Assembly: GCF_000337375.1 (NCBI RefSeq)
Contig: NZ_AOJG01000028.1
Coordinates: 1-64,000 of the forward strand
Length of the DNA: 64,000 bases
Direction of reading: 5' to 3'
Source: Halorubrum lipolyticum DSM 21995
GTDB taxonomy: Archaea > Halobacteriota > Halobacteria > Halobacteriales > Haloferacaceae
In this document: in pieces, positions 17,426 to 26,257 of the stretch
How the letters are laid out: each line of letters opens with the position of its first letter
Numbering within the stretch: position 1 is the stretch's first letter
Program-made: the position numbers and the translations under genes
Notes under the pieces: generated by a model
The model's database searches: none
Seen by the model: the letters and a program-made list of their open reading frames with translations, nothing else
Told to the model about the DNA's origin: nothing

Positions 17426-18088
17426 TCAGGCGGGGGTACTCGAGACCGCGGTCGATCCGTCGGTCACGGCGGGCACGTCGAGGTCATCGGCGAGGTACTC
17501 GACGTGGTAGGAGAACGCCGCTGCCGCGAACAGCAGGACGAACCCGATTGTCAGCAACGCCGTTACCGCGAAGACGATCGCGGTGACGAGCGCGAGCGAC
17601 AGCGCCGCCGCCGGATCGGTGGCCGTCCACACGTACGCCCGCTTGAGCGCGGCAACGGGCGACTCGCCGTCCGCCATGGCGACGAACGTCGGGATTAGGG
17701 CGACCGCGAGGTAGCCGGCGACGTAGAGGCCGACGACGGCGACGATCGGCGTGGGGCCGGTGAACGTCGATCCCCCGCGGAGCGAGAGCGCGGCGGGAGC
17801 GGCGAACACGACCGGGAGGACGCTCAACAACAGCGCGTGGACGCCGTTCGTGCGAACCGCGCTGACGACGTAGCCGCGGTCGAGGCGACCGGTCTGCCGA
17901 AGCGACCGGACGGCGGCGTACGCGCCGAGCGTCGCCGGGCCGATCGTGACCAGCGGAAGCGAGGCGAGGAACCACGCGACGCTCACCGCGATGAGGGCCG
18001 CGCCGTGCCGGTAGACGAACCGGAGGGTTCGCTTGTGCGTGGGGCGGTCCCCGAGCCCGGTTTCGCCCGCGGAGTCGTGAGTCGACAT
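17426..18088 (-). CDS. YesL/DUF624-like membrane protein of the sugar ABC operon
   Basis: This 220-residue protein has about five or six hydrophobic segments (for example HGAALIAVSVAWFLASLPLV, HALLLSVLPVVFAAPAAL, VAVVGLYVAGYLAVALI and ALVTAIVFAVTALLTIGFVLL, quoted in parts) and resembles YesL-type DUF624 proteins, which in bacteria often accompany carbohydrate ABC importers. Its ATG shares one base with the TAA of the upstream permease (TAATG), implying translational coupling. A Ser/Thr-rich tail follows the last helix. Its exact role is unknown; it may assist the transporter or polysaccharide-derived oligomer uptake. Confidence 0.72.
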   Translation of the reverse strand: MSTHDSAGETGLGDRPTHKRTLRFVYRHGAALIAVSVAWFLASLPLVTIGPATLGAYAAVRSLRQTGRLDRGYVVSAVRTNGVHALLLSVLPVVFAAPAALSLRGGSTFTGPTPIVAVVGLYVAGYLAVALIPTFVAMADGESPVAALKRAYVWTATDPAAALSLALVTAIVFAVTALLTIGFVLLFAAAAFSYHVEYLADDLDVPAVTDGSTAVSSTPA

Positions 18089-18936
18089 TATCCCGTGGTC
18101 CCCTGCATCTGGACCGCGTTCACGAGATGCTCCTGCAGAATGAGGAACACGATGAACAGCGGCGCGGCCGCGATGAGCGTCACGGCCATCTCGGCGCCCG
18201 GCTGGAACACCTGCGTCGGCTGCGTCGTCACGATACCGACCGGCAGCGTGAACGACGTCTCTCCCTGCAACACGATGAGCGGCCAGAGGAACTGGTTCCA
18301 CGTGTAGACGAAGGTGTACAGCGACAGCGCGGCGATCGCCGGCTTCATCAGCGGGAGCACGATTCGCAGGTAGATCTGGAACGTGCTAAACCCGTCGAGT
18401 TTCGCCGCCTCGATCACCGAATCGGGGAGATCCTTGAAGAACTGCGTGAACAGGAACACCCCGATCGGAATGGCGCTGAACGGCAGGATGACTGCCAGCG
18501 GGCTGTTGAGCAGCCCGAAGTCCGAGATGATGGTGTACAGCGGCACCATGTTCGCGTAGATCGGCACCATGAAGCTCGCGATGATCACCGTGAACACGAT
18601 GCGTTTCCCCGGCCAGTCGAGTTTGGTGAGCGAGAAGGCGATCATCGAGTCGATGATGACGACGATGATCGTCGTCGCCCCGGCGATAACCAGCGTGTTA
18701 ATCAGCCACTGTAGTATCGGCGCGCCCTGCAGGACGGCCTGGTACCACTGGAAGGTGATCTCCGGTGGAATCCAGTACGGCTGCTGGGAGAACGCGAAGT
18801 CTTCGGTCTTCAGTGAGGTCGACACCATGTACAGGTACGGAACGATGAACAGGAACGCCGCTCCGTACAGCGTCACGTACAGGCCGACCGTCTTGGGCTT
18901 GGGAATTGTGAATCGCGTTTTGCTATCCGTCGACAT
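18088..18936 (-). CDS. Carbohydrate ABC transporter permease (MalG type)
   Basis: This 282-residue permease has six predicted membrane helices and the cytoplasmic EAA loop EAAKLDGFSTFQIYLRIVLPLMKPA (key residues EAAKLDG...LPLMKP at about 195-218) that docks on the ATPase. N-terminal basic residues (KTRFTIPKPK) precede the first helix. The start shares one base with the stop of the partner permease. It works with the MalF-type permease, the binding protein and the divergent MalK-type ATPase to import sugars or oligosaccharides. Confidence 0.93.
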   Translation of the reverse strand: MSTDSKTRFTIPKPKTVGLYVTLYGAAFLFIVPYLYMVSTSLKTEDFAFSQQPYWIPPEITFQWYQAVLQGAPILQWLINTLVIAGATTIIVVIIDSMIAFSLTKLDWPGKRIVFTVIIASFMVPIYANMVPLYTIISDFGLLNSPLAVILPFSAIPIGVFLFTQFFKDLPDSVIEAAKLDGFSTFQIYLRIVLPLMKPAIAALSLYTFVYTWNQFLWPLIVLQGETSFTLPVGIVTTQPTQVFQPGAEMAVTLIAAAPLFIVFLILQEHLVNAVQMQGTTG

Positions 18937-19853
18937 TAGTCGTCACCTCCGACGAACTTGTAGTTGACAAGCGAGACGGCCACGAGCACGACGAACAGGA
19001 AGTAGCCGATAGCGGCCGCGTAGCCGAACTCCTGTTGTCGGAAGGCGACCCTGTACAGATACATGACGAGCGTCTGTGTCGTGTCGTTGGGTCCGCCGTT
19101 GGTCATGATGAATACCTGCCCGAAGACCTGGAACGAGGCGATGAGTTGGACCGTCGTCACGAACACGATCGCCGACCGCATCTGCGGGAGCGTGATGTCC
19201 TTGAACGCACGCCAGGTGCTCGCCCCGTCGATGCGTGCGGCCTCGTACAGCCGCTCTGAAACGCCCTGTCTGGCCGCCAGCAGGATCACGAAGTTGAACC
19301 CGACGGTCCACCAGATCGTCGCCAGTGCGACCGCTGGCATGGCGAACGTGAAGCTGTTGAGCCACGCCGGCGGGTTGCTCATGACGAGCCCGAGATAGTA
19401 GTTGATCGGCCCGTATTGGGGTGCGTACATCTCGGCCCAGATGAGCGAGACCACCGAGACGGTCAGCACGTACGGGCTGAAAAACACCGTTCGGAGGAAC
19501 CGCTTGCCCTTGATGTCCTGGCTGACTCCGAGTGCGAGGACGAGGCCGAGACCGACGAGCGTCGGGACGGTCAAGATTACGAACAACGCCGTCGCGCGGA
19601 CGGCCGCCCAGAACGTCGGATCCTGAACCATCCGGACGTAGTTCTCGGCCAAGACGAACTCCGACTGCGAGGGATTGAACGCGTTCCAGTCGAAGAGACT
19701 CATGTAGAGCCCCTTCAACAACGGGTAGAGCAGGAACACGCCGAAGACCAGCAGGTACGGAAGTGCGAACAGCACGCCGTCCCGCGTCTCCGAGTCCAGG
19801 GCGTCGACCCCGGGGAGTCGACTCAGGATCGAGCCTGTATCTTTGGTTGCCAT
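18936..19853 (-). CDS. Carbohydrate ABC transporter permease (MalF type)
   Basis: The 305-residue permease has a first helix at LFALPYLLVFGVFLLYPLLKG (about 27-47, quoted parts: ALPYLLVFGVFLLYP), further helices and the EAA loop YEAARIDGASTWRAFKDITLPQM (key residues EAARIDGAS...ITLP). Length and layout are typical for CUT1-family UgpA/MalF proteins. It starts 19 bases after the solute-binding protein stop and overlaps the MalG-type gene by one base, forming one transcription unit. Confidence 0.93.
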   Translation of the reverse strand: MATKDTGSILSRLPGVDALDSETRDGVLFALPYLLVFGVFLLYPLLKGLYMSLFDWNAFNPSQSEFVLAENYVRMVQDPTFWAAVRATALFVILTVPTLVGLGLVLALGVSQDIKGKRFLRTVFFSPYVLTVSVVSLIWAEMYAPQYGPINYYLGLVMSNPPAWLNSFTFAMPAVALATIWWTVGFNFVILLAARQGVSERLYEAARIDGASTWRAFKDITLPQMRSAIVFVTTVQLIASFQVFGQVFIMTNGGPNDTTQTLVMYLYRVAFRQQEFGYAAAIGYFLFVVLVAVSLVNYKFVGGDD

Positions 19854-19872
19854 TGGGTACTCCTCTCGGTCG

Positions 19873-21168
19873 TCATCCCTGCAGGTTGTCCGTGACGTCG
19901 CTGGCGGCCTGCTGGATTCCCTCTTCGGGGTCCAACTGGCCCGAGTAGATCTGTGAGATCGCGTTGTTCACCGGTCGCGTGTAGTTCTCGTTGTTCTCGG
20001 TGCTCGGCATGTACGAGAGTTCGTCGTTCTGCGCCATGTCCGAGAACGTCGAGAGCGTCTTCTCCCAGACGTTCGAACTCCGGAGATCGTCCGAGTCGAG
20101 CACGCTCTGGGCCGCGGGGAGGTGACCCGCTTCGGTCCCCCACTCGAGGCTGTTCTGCGTGATCCACTCGGCGGCCTCGACAGCGGCCTCCTGGTTGGAG
20201 CCGCTGTTCGGGACACCGAGGGTGTGGCTGTTGGCCCACGTCTGGGGGGCCGACTGGTCGGGTGCGACGAACGGCTTTGCCATCCCCCAGTCGAAGTCCT
20301 GCTCCGCGAGCACGCCGTAGTACCACGTCCCGTTGATCGTCATGGCGAGATCGCCCGACCGGAACGCCTTCGTCCCGCGGTCGTCGGTCGTGTCGGCCCG
20401 GTCCCAGTTCCACTCGTTGGCGATGTCGTGGTAGAACTGCGCGAGCGCCACGCCGTTGTCGTCGCCGAAGGCGGCCTCCGTGTTGTCCTCGTTGAGGAAC
20501 TCGCCGCCGCTCCCGTGCTGCCACGCGATGAACTGCCGGACGAAAAACCGGAGATACGGGTCGGGGCTGAACGCCTGTTTGTCGGTTTCGGCGGTGATCG
20601 TATCGGCGGCCGACTGGAGTTCCTCGAAGTTCGTCGGCGGGCTCTCGGGGTCGAGACCCGCCTCCTCGAAGATGTCCTTGTTGTAGTACAGCCCGTTGGG
20701 GTGGGTATCCAGCGGGAGCGCCACCTGATCGCCGTCGAACTCGGTTTCCTGCCAGATGGAGTCGACGTACGCGTCGGCGGCCCCGTCACTGAGCATCCCA
20801 CCGAGCGGCGTGAGCGCATCGGTGAACCGCTGAATCTGCGGTGCGTGGAACACCGCGAGGTCGGGGGCGTCGCCGCCGGTCATCGAGGTGAATAGCTTGT
20901 CGTAGTACTCGTCGAACGGCTGTCGCTGCCGTTCGATCTGAATACTGTCGTGCTCTTCGTTGAACCGGTCGACGAGCGTCTTCATCGCCTCGCCGTCCCC
21001 GCCCGCGAACAGGGTCCAGTACTGGATCGTGGTCGTTCCACCGGAGCCCCCAGTCTCGGCCCCACTGTCCCCGGCACAGCCTGCGAGGCCAGCGACCCCG
21101 GCCGCTCCTGCTACTTTGATAAACGTACGCCTACTCGACGGTGTTACCCCTTGCCTCTTGCGAGCCAT
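19873..21168 (-). CDS. Extracellular sugar-binding lipoprotein of ABC importer
   Basis: This 431-residue protein is a CUT1-type solute-binding protein. The N-terminus has a twin-arginine motif and lipobox, SRRTFIKVAGAAGVAGLAGC, with Cys at about residue 31, so it is exported folded by Tat and lipid-anchored outside the membrane. The mature part has the family signature TIQYWTLFAGGDGEAMKTLVDRFNEEH (quoted parts: TIQYWTLFAGG and LVDRFNEEH) and an Asp/Glu-rich surface typical of haloarchaea. I chose the ATG at 21168 because a TATA-like element at 21191-21200 would overlap the longer alternative starting at 21192. It heads the carbohydrate operon. Confidence 0.93.
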   Translation of the reverse strand: MARKRQGVTPSSRRTFIKVAGAAGVAGLAGCAGDSGAETGGSGGTTTIQYWTLFAGGDGEAMKTLVDRFNEEHDSIQIERQRQPFDEYYDKLFTSMTGGDAPDLAVFHAPQIQRFTDALTPLGGMLSDGAADAYVDSIWQETEFDGDQVALPLDTHPNGLYYNKDIFEEAGLDPESPPTNFEELQSAADTITAETDKQAFSPDPYLRFFVRQFIAWQHGSGGEFLNEDNTEAAFGDDNGVALAQFYHDIANEWNWDRADTTDDRGTKAFRSGDLAMTINGTWYYGVLAEQDFDWGMAKPFVAPDQSAPQTWANSHTLGVPNSGSNQEAAVEAAEWITQNSLEWGTEAGHLPAAQSVLDSDDLRSSNVWEKTLSTFSDMAQNDELSYMPSTENNENYTRPVNNAISQIYSGQLDPEEGIQQAASDVTDNLQG

Positions 21169-21190
21169 CAACATAACGTCTATAGAGCGC

Positions 21191-21200
21191 ATATATAATT
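21191..21200 (-). promoter_or_regulatory. TATA-like promoter of the sugar ABC operon
   Basis: The minus strand reads AATTATATAT, 23-32 bases before the chosen ATG of the binding-protein gene. This supports a leaderless transcript starting near 21168 and decides that start. Confidence 0.6.
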
Positions 21201-21300
21201 GTTTTTGTTGTGGGTTATAGTGACACAGTGAACAGTCACCTCCAGATGCCGATCCGACGAGCGGCCCGTGCTCCGAGGCTGTTATCGATCGCCCCGAGTG

Positions 21301-21315
21301 CGTGAGACCCTCACG
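21301..21315. promoter_or_regulatory. Palindrome upstream of malK-type gene, candidate operator
   Basis: CGTGAG-ACC-CTCACG is a perfect 6-bp dyad lying 12 bases upstream of the TATA-like element of the divergent ATPase gene and about 100 bases from the ABC operon promoter. It is a candidate binding site for a regulator such as the nearby IclR protein; this is inference. Confidence 0.4.
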
Positions 21316-21327
21316 AAAGATGCAAAC

Positions 21328-21336
21328 TTATATATA
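21328..21336 (+). promoter_or_regulatory. TATA-like promoter of the ABC ATPase gene
   Basis: TTATATATA lies 31-39 bases before the ATG at 21367, standing out in GC-rich surroundings. It drives the ATPase gene divergently from the permease operon. Confidence 0.55.
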
Positions 21337-21366
21337 CGACATAGTGAAACGTTCTCACGGTAGTCC

Positions 21367-22494
21367 ATGAGTAGAGTAAGCTTCACCGATGTAAAGAAAA
21401 CGTACGGCGACGTGCTCGCCGTCGAGCAAGTGAATTTGGAAATCGAGGACGGCGAGTTCGTCGCGTTGCTCGGGCCGTCCGGCTCCGGGAAATCGACCGT
21501 CCTGCGAATGATCGCCGGACTCGAGGACATCTCCAGCGGTGAGATCCGGATCGGCGATCGAGTCATCAACGACATCCATCCCCGGGACCGCGGGATCGCG
21601 ATGGTGTTCCAGAACTACGCGCTGTATCCGCACATGACGGTTCGGGATAACCTGTCGTACGGGCTCAAGCTGACTTCGGATCTCTCAGCGGAGGCAATCA
21701 GGGAGCGGGTCGAAAACGCGGCCGAGATGCTCGGGATCGAAGATCACCTCGAAAAGAAACCGGCGGGCCTCTCCGGCGGCCAACAGCAGCGCGTCGCAAC
21801 GGGCCGCGCCATCGTCCGGGAGCCGGAGGTGTTCCTCATGGACGAGCCGCTGTCGAATCTCGACGCGAAGCTGAAGATGCACATGCGGACCGAGCTCCAA
21901 CGGATCCACGACGAACTCGAGACGACGACCGTCTACGTCACCCACGACCAGGAGGAGGCGATGACGATGTCCGACCGGATCGTCATCCTCGCCGAGGGAC
22001 ACATCCAGCAGGTCGGAACGCCGGACGAGATCTACAATCGACCCGCGAACCGCTTTGTCGCGGACTTCATCGGCAGTCCGGCAATGAACTTCTTCGACGT
22101 TCGACTCGACGGGGGGACCCTCGTGGGAGAGGGCTTCGAGTACCCGCTCTCGAAGGCGACTGCGGAGACGGCCCGAGGCGCGACGACGACGTCGGATCTG
22201 ACGCTCGGCATCCGGCCAGAGGACCTCGAAATCGTCGAGTCGCCGACCGATCGGACCGTTCAAGCGACGGTTGACGTGGTCGAACCGGTCGGCAGTGACA
22301 ATTACATCTACGCGGAGATCGCCGGACAGGAGATAACGATCCGGGTCTCGGCAGCCGTGAAACCGACTGTTGGCGATACGGTGTACGTCCGGTTCGACGA
22401 GGAGAACGTTCACTTGTTTGATACGGAAACAGAGCTGAATCTATTCGCGTTAGCGGAACAGTCGACGAACCAATCGGTCGAGTCAGTCTCGTAG
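21367..22494 (+). CDS. Carbohydrate ABC transporter ATP-binding protein (MalK/UgpC type)
   Basis: The 375-residue ATPase has Walker A GPSGSGKST (about residues 38-46), Q-loop NYALYPHMTV, signature LSGGQQQRV (about 135), Walker B VFLMDEPLSNLDAK and the switch His in VYVTHDQEEAMTMSDR. A C-terminal TOBE/MalK regulatory domain follows (about 240-375, with GIRPEDLEI). These are hallmarks of CUT1-family ATPases that energise sugar importers. It is transcribed divergently from the binding protein and permeases, leaving a shared 198-base control region. Confidence 0.94.
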   Translation: MSRVSFTDVKKTYGDVLAVEQVNLEIEDGEFVALLGPSGSGKSTVLRMIAGLEDISSGEIRIGDRVINDIHPRDRGIAMVFQNYALYPHMTVRDNLSYGLKLTSDLSAEAIRERVENAAEMLGIEDHLEKKPAGLSGGQQQRVATGRAIVREPEVFLMDEPLSNLDAKLKMHMRTELQRIHDELETTTVYVTHDQEEAMTMSDRIVILAEGHIQQVGTPDEIYNRPANRFVADFIGSPAMNFFDVRLDGGTLVGEGFEYPLSKATAETARGATTTSDLTLGIRPEDLEIVESPTDRTVQATVDVVEPVGSDNYIYAEIAGQEITIRVSAAVKPTVGDTVYVRFDEENVHLFDTETELNLFALAEQSTNQSVESVS

Positions 22495-22517
22495 ATCCGT
22501 TCTCACTATCGAACCGG

Positions 22518-23486
22518 TTACTCGACGTAGATCGAATTCAGTTCGATGACGTTCGCCGCGCCCTGCACCAGTTCCGGAATCGCCGATTCGAGCTGCTCGC
22601 CCTGCATTCTGCTTTTCGGCGCCGCGATACTGACTGCACCGTGGAGGGAGCTGTTCTCGCTGGTGACCGACGCTGCGACACATCGCATCCCCGGCTTCGC
22701 TTCCTCCATGTCCAACGCGTATCCGCGTTCTCGAATCTCTCGAAGTGATTCGAGCAGCGTGTCCACGTCGGTGATCGTGTTCTCCGTGAACGCGGACAGT
22801 CCGTGTTCGTCGACGATACTGCGGACGCGATCGTCGGGGAGCTCGGCGAGGATCGCCTTTCCGAGACCGCTACAGTGTAACGGCTCGCGAAGTCCGATCT
22901 CGTGTGTCGTCTGGATCGCTTCCTCCCCGTGCGCCTTGTAGAGCAGGACGTTCTGTCCGTGCTCGATCACGCTGAACAACGCGAGTTCGCCGCTTTCGGC
23001 CGCTAGCTTGTCAACTTCCTCGGCGACGATATCGAAGATACCCGTGTTGTATTTGACCCGTTCTCCGATGTCGAGGAACTTGAGGCCGTTCTGATACGCT
23101 CCGTTCCGCTCGACGACGTAGGCCGACTCCTCGAGTCGGTCGAGAGACGCGGTTATCGTGGATTCGTGTCGGTCCGTCGCTTCGGCGATCTCCTGCGGCG
23201 TAGCGCTGTCTGTCTCCTTGAGTACCTCGATTATCTCGAAGACGGGATCGACGCCACAGACGTCTCGTACCGACGGCCGATAGACGCCGTCGACGTTCAT
23301 CACGCGGTCGGCGGAAACGAGTGTCGCGAGGTGGCGATGCACGGCACTTTTCGAGATGTCGAGCGATTTGGAAAGCTCCGTGACCCCGGCTTGACCGTGC
23401 GAGTCGAGGTATTCCATGATCTCGAAGGCGGTCTCGACGGCTTGTACCGTTCGGGGAGCGTCGCCGTTCGCCTCGTCTGATTCCAT
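22518..23486 (-). CDS. IclR-family regulator with two tandem HTH units
   Basis: The 322-residue protein is longer than ordinary IclR proteins (about 250). A first winged helix (about residues 11-70: TVQAVETAFEIMEYL, GVTELSKSLDISKSAVHRHL) is followed by a second winged-helix unit (about 78-140: VFEIIEVLKE, TPQEIAEATDRHESTITASLDRL) and then the usual effector domain (about 145-322) with LHCSGLGKAILAELP and KPGMRCVAASV. The stop lies 23 bases from the convergent ATPase gene end. A TATA-like element lies 22-31 bases upstream of the ATG. It likely controls the sugar island or the glycerol dehydrogenase, by position. Confidence 0.9.
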   Translation of the reverse strand: MESDEANGDAPRTVQAVETAFEIMEYLDSHGQAGVTELSKSLDISKSAVHRHLATLVSADRVMNVDGVYRPSVRDVCGVDPVFEIIEVLKETDSATPQEIAEATDRHESTITASLDRLEESAYVVERNGAYQNGLKFLDIGERVKYNTGIFDIVAEEVDKLAAESGELALFSVIEHGQNVLLYKAHGEEAIQTTHEIGLREPLHCSGLGKAILAELPDDRVRSIVDEHGLSAFTENTITDVDTLLESLREIRERGYALDMEEAKPGMRCVAASVTSENSSLHGAVSIAAPKSRMQGEQLESAIPELVQGAANVIELNSIYVE

Positions 23487-23507
23487 GTATGTACCTCATT
23501 ATCGAAC

Positions 23508-23517
23508 AATATATACT
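23508..23517 (-). promoter_or_regulatory. TATA-like promoter of the IclR gene
   Basis: The minus strand reads AAGTATATAT, 22-31 bases before the IclR ATG, fitting a leaderless transcript. Confidence 0.5.
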
Positions 23518-23659
23518 TTTCCCAAGAGAGAACAACCAGACAGTTTGTTCACGTTAACAGAATATCGACAGCGACTGTTCTCTCAGATCGGATCCAGAGG
23601 TACTGCTAATTGAATCCGCCATCATTACAAAAGTACACGTGTAATTCCAAAGGCTGTTG

Positions 23660-24745
23660 TTAGCTCGGATCGAAGGTGTCGATGACTTGGAGGGCGTCGG
23701 CGACCTGTTCTCGCGAAACGTCGACCGGTTCGTTCCGGATCGGTCCCGAAGGGTCGGTTGCGACGCGTCCGACCGCTTCGAGCTCCGCGTCCGACGGGTC
23801 CGTCACGCCGAGGCCCGACAGGTCGGTCGGTAATCCGACCGAGACCGCGAACGCCCTGATGTCCGCGAACTCCTCGTCGGTCGCACCCTCGAGAATGAGC
23901 TGCGCTAACAGTCCGATCGTCACTTTCTCTCCGTGCGTCGCCGATTCCGCCCCGGGCAGCGTTGTCAGCCCGTCGTGGATCGCGTGTGCAGCCGCGAGCC
24001 CGCCGTTCTCGAAGCCGAGCCCACTCAGCAGGACGATCGCCTCCGTAACGGCTTCGACGTTTTCGGTCACTGAATCCGACTCGACCGCTCGAACCGCCCC
24101 CTTGCCGCGATCACGGAGCAATCGGTAACACGTCTGTGCAAGCGCGCGACCGGCGTACGCGGGACGGTCTTCGAACACCGTCGTCCCGCCGCTCTCCCAC
24201 GTCGCCGTCGCTTCGTAGCACGTTGCCAGCGCGTCGCCGATCCCAGACACGAACCAGCGGGTCGGCGCCTGTGCGATGACGGCCGTGTCGACGAGAACGA
24301 ACTCCGGATGACGGCGGTGTTTTTCGGCCTCGACGACCGACCCGTCTTCTCCGTACACGATCGAGATACTGCTCGTCGGCGAATCGGTCGCCGCAATCGT
24401 CGGAACCGATCCGACGGGCAACTCACGCCGAGCGGCGACCGATTTCGCCGTATCGAGTGATTTGCCTCCGCCAATACCGACCGCCAGATCGGCATCCGTT
24501 TCCACGGCAGCACGGGTCAGGCGATCGATCTCCTCAACGGTGCAGTCACCGCTGAAACGAACGCGTTCGAACGTTCCGGCCGCGGATTCGAAACTCCGTT
24601 CGACGGTTTCAGCCGTTAGCTCCCAGACCGTGTCGTCGGCGATGACGAGCGCGGTTTGCCCGTGTCGTTCGGCCAGTTTCCCGAGTCGATCCAACACGCC
24701 CGCAGATTGGGTGTATCGGCCGGGACCGGCAAATGTTCGCGTCAT
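23660..24745 (-). CDS. gldA: Glycerol dehydrogenase-like iron/zinc alcohol dehydrogenase
   Basis: This 361-residue protein matches GldA, which oxidises glycerol to dihydroxyacetone with NAD. It has VGIGGGKSLDTAKSVA (about 90-105) for NAD binding, SIVYGEDG, and the metal ligands in SGIGDALATCYEA (Asp), GLAAAHAIHDGL (His) and ATHGEKVTIGLL (His). I chose the ATG at 24743-24745 (MTRTFAGPGRY) because the family begins about ten residues before the first strand. Together with the glycerol/diol dehydratase it points to glycerol or diol catabolism. Glycerol is plentiful in hypersaline water; the pairing is inference. Confidence 0.88.
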   Translation of the reverse strand: MTRTFAGPGRYTQSAGVLDRLGKLAERHGQTALVIADDTVWELTAETVERSFESAAGTFERVRFSGDCTVEEIDRLTRAAVETDADLAVGIGGGKSLDTAKSVAARRELPVGSVPTIAATDSPTSSISIVYGEDGSVVEAEKHRRHPEFVLVDTAVIAQAPTRWFVSGIGDALATCYEATATWESGGTTVFEDRPAYAGRALAQTCYRLLRDRGKGAVRAVESDSVTENVEAVTEAIVLLSGLGFENGGLAAAHAIHDGLTTLPGAESATHGEKVTIGLLAQLILEGATDEEFADIRAFAVSVGLPTDLSGLGVTDPSDAELEAVGRVATDPSGPIRNEPVDVSREQVADALQVIDTFDPS

Positions 24746-25477
24746 ACGTGTCTGTTGAATTCGGATTGTGATTAGTGTATGGTCTCGGCTCGGCGATGTC
24801 AACTCAGTGGCGTGCTGACGAGCGGACTCCGCGCGAGAGGAAGATCGACGCTCTCGGTAGCGGTTCCCCGATTCGATACCACAAATAGTTTGTAATCCGA
24901 TAATAAGTTATTATCAGTTTATAACTGACATAAGTGCCTCCGTTCCGATCGCCGTGTCGTTCGTAGCCGAAGTTGAGATCATGTTTCGGAGAGCCCCGGT
25001 GAAGTGAACTCGTGTTATCGACGAGGAGCTCCGCGTGATTCACGTCATATTCTTCAGAGACATCCGTAGAAATAGATTTAAATATCATATTCTTCAGAGA
25101 CATCCGTAGAAATAGATTTAAATATCATATTCTTCAGAGACATCCGTAGAAATAGATTTAAATATCATATTCTGTTTCTCATATGCGTATTATCTGTCTA
25201 TTTGTTCGATACATGACGAAAGAGGCATACAACTATTAGTGCGTGTCGTCGAGCAGACACACGGCTTCACCGACCGCAACGCGTTTGCGATACCGACCGG
25301 TGTCCGGCTGTAGTTCGGCTTGTGATCTACTCGTACACCGCGGATCAGACCCGATCAACGCCACATATCAATAATAGAGATGGTATTTAAAATATATAAT
25401 TTAGTGTCCTCGGGGGGTTTTCCCGGGTGCGAGCAGTCACCGCCACGAGACGGTCCTCGCTCCACCGAGACCGGCGG
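24746..25477. other. Intergenic region with tandem repeats
   Basis: No gene is recognisable across these 732 bases. They contain the 40-bp tandem repeats (25045-25173) and AT-rich, promoter-like stretches around 24890-24920 and 25365-25405, the latter about 75 bases after the 3' end side of the methyltransferase gene. Confidence 0.45.
25045..25173. repeat. Three tandem 40-bp repeats plus partial fourth
   Basis: A 40-bp unit beginning TCATATTCTTCAGAGACATC and ending GATTTAAATA starts at 25045, 25085 and 25125, with nine more bases of a fourth copy at 25165. The copies are identical, so the expansion is recent. Each unit contains the palindromic ATTTAAAT, which looks like a TATA element. The 40-base period is not a multiple of three, so this is not a protein repeat. 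Confidence 0.95.
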
Positions 25478-26113
25478 TTAGTCGGACACGCGAAAGGTCC
25501 GAACGGTGTCTCGCTCACCGCTGACGACGTCGATCTCGACGAGATCGAGCGCGGTGAAGATGCGGCTCCAGTCTCGGTAGTACAGGGGAGTGTCGTCGTC
25601 GACGTAGTTCACGTCTGGGTCGGACGACGTGTCGCGTATCGGTCCCTCGATCTCCGCCGTGACGAGGATGTCGCCGGTGATTCTGGCCACCTCCTCGAAG
25701 ACCCACTCGACGTCGGGATGGAGGTGTTGGAGCGTCTCGACCGAGTAAACCGCGTCGAACCGTCCGTCGTCGAACTCCTCGATGACCTCCTCTATCGGGC
25801 CGCAGTGAAACGTGCCGTCGGCGGCGAGTTCGGGGTACGTCTCCCGCATCGTGTCGAAGGCCTCGGCGTTGATGTCGACGCCCGAGAGGTCCTCGAAGCC
25901 GTGGTCGGCGAGGTGCTTCAGGTGACGGCCCGAACCGCACCCGAGTTCGAGGACAGCCGCGTCGCGAGGGAGGTGCCCGCCGAGGATGTCGCGGATCACC
26001 GTACTCGTCTCGTTCGGACCGTAATGGGCGTAGTACGCCGGTGAGTATTCGCCCGCCCGGTCTGTCCACGTGTTTCGGACGGAGTTGAGATCCACGTGTA
26101 TCGACTCTGGCAA
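25478..26113 (-). CDS. Class I SAM-dependent methyltransferase
   Basis: The 211-residue protein has the Rossmann methyltransferase motifs: motif I VLELGCGSGRHLKHL (about residues 54-68), the acidic residue closing motif II in LSGVDINAEAF, and FDAVYSVETLQHLHPD as motif IV with a following helix. No substrate-specific insert is visible and the neighbours give no clue. Similar proteins methylate small molecules or act in surface glycan or lipid modification. It is monocistronic, with its own upstream region of 160 bases. Confidence 0.85.
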   Translation of the reverse strand: MPESIHVDLNSVRNTWTDRAGEYSPAYYAHYGPNETSTVIRDILGGHLPRDAAVLELGCGSGRHLKHLADHGFEDLSGVDINAEAFDTMRETYPELAADGTFHCGPIEEVIEEFDDGRFDAVYSVETLQHLHPDVEWVFEEVARITGDILVTAEIEGPIRDTSSDPDVNYVDDDTPLYYRDWSRIFTALDLVEIDVVSGERDTVRTFRVSD

Positions 26114-26257
26114 AGACGTATAACGCCGTCGGCCGGCGTCTGATCGCAGAATCGACGGCGCTGCGTGAATCGTTGATAAGTGACGTATCCCGTTTAAATG
26201 CGATCAAAATAGAATCGACCGGACTGACGTCGAACACCGGTATCGCGTGCAGCGTGG

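Noticed and set aside
24804-25103. Small protein made from the tandem repeats
   Set aside because: The 40-base unit is not a multiple of three and the frame has no protein-like composition.
25021-25173. CRISPR array
   Set aside because: The repeats abut each other with no spacers; this is simple tandem duplication.
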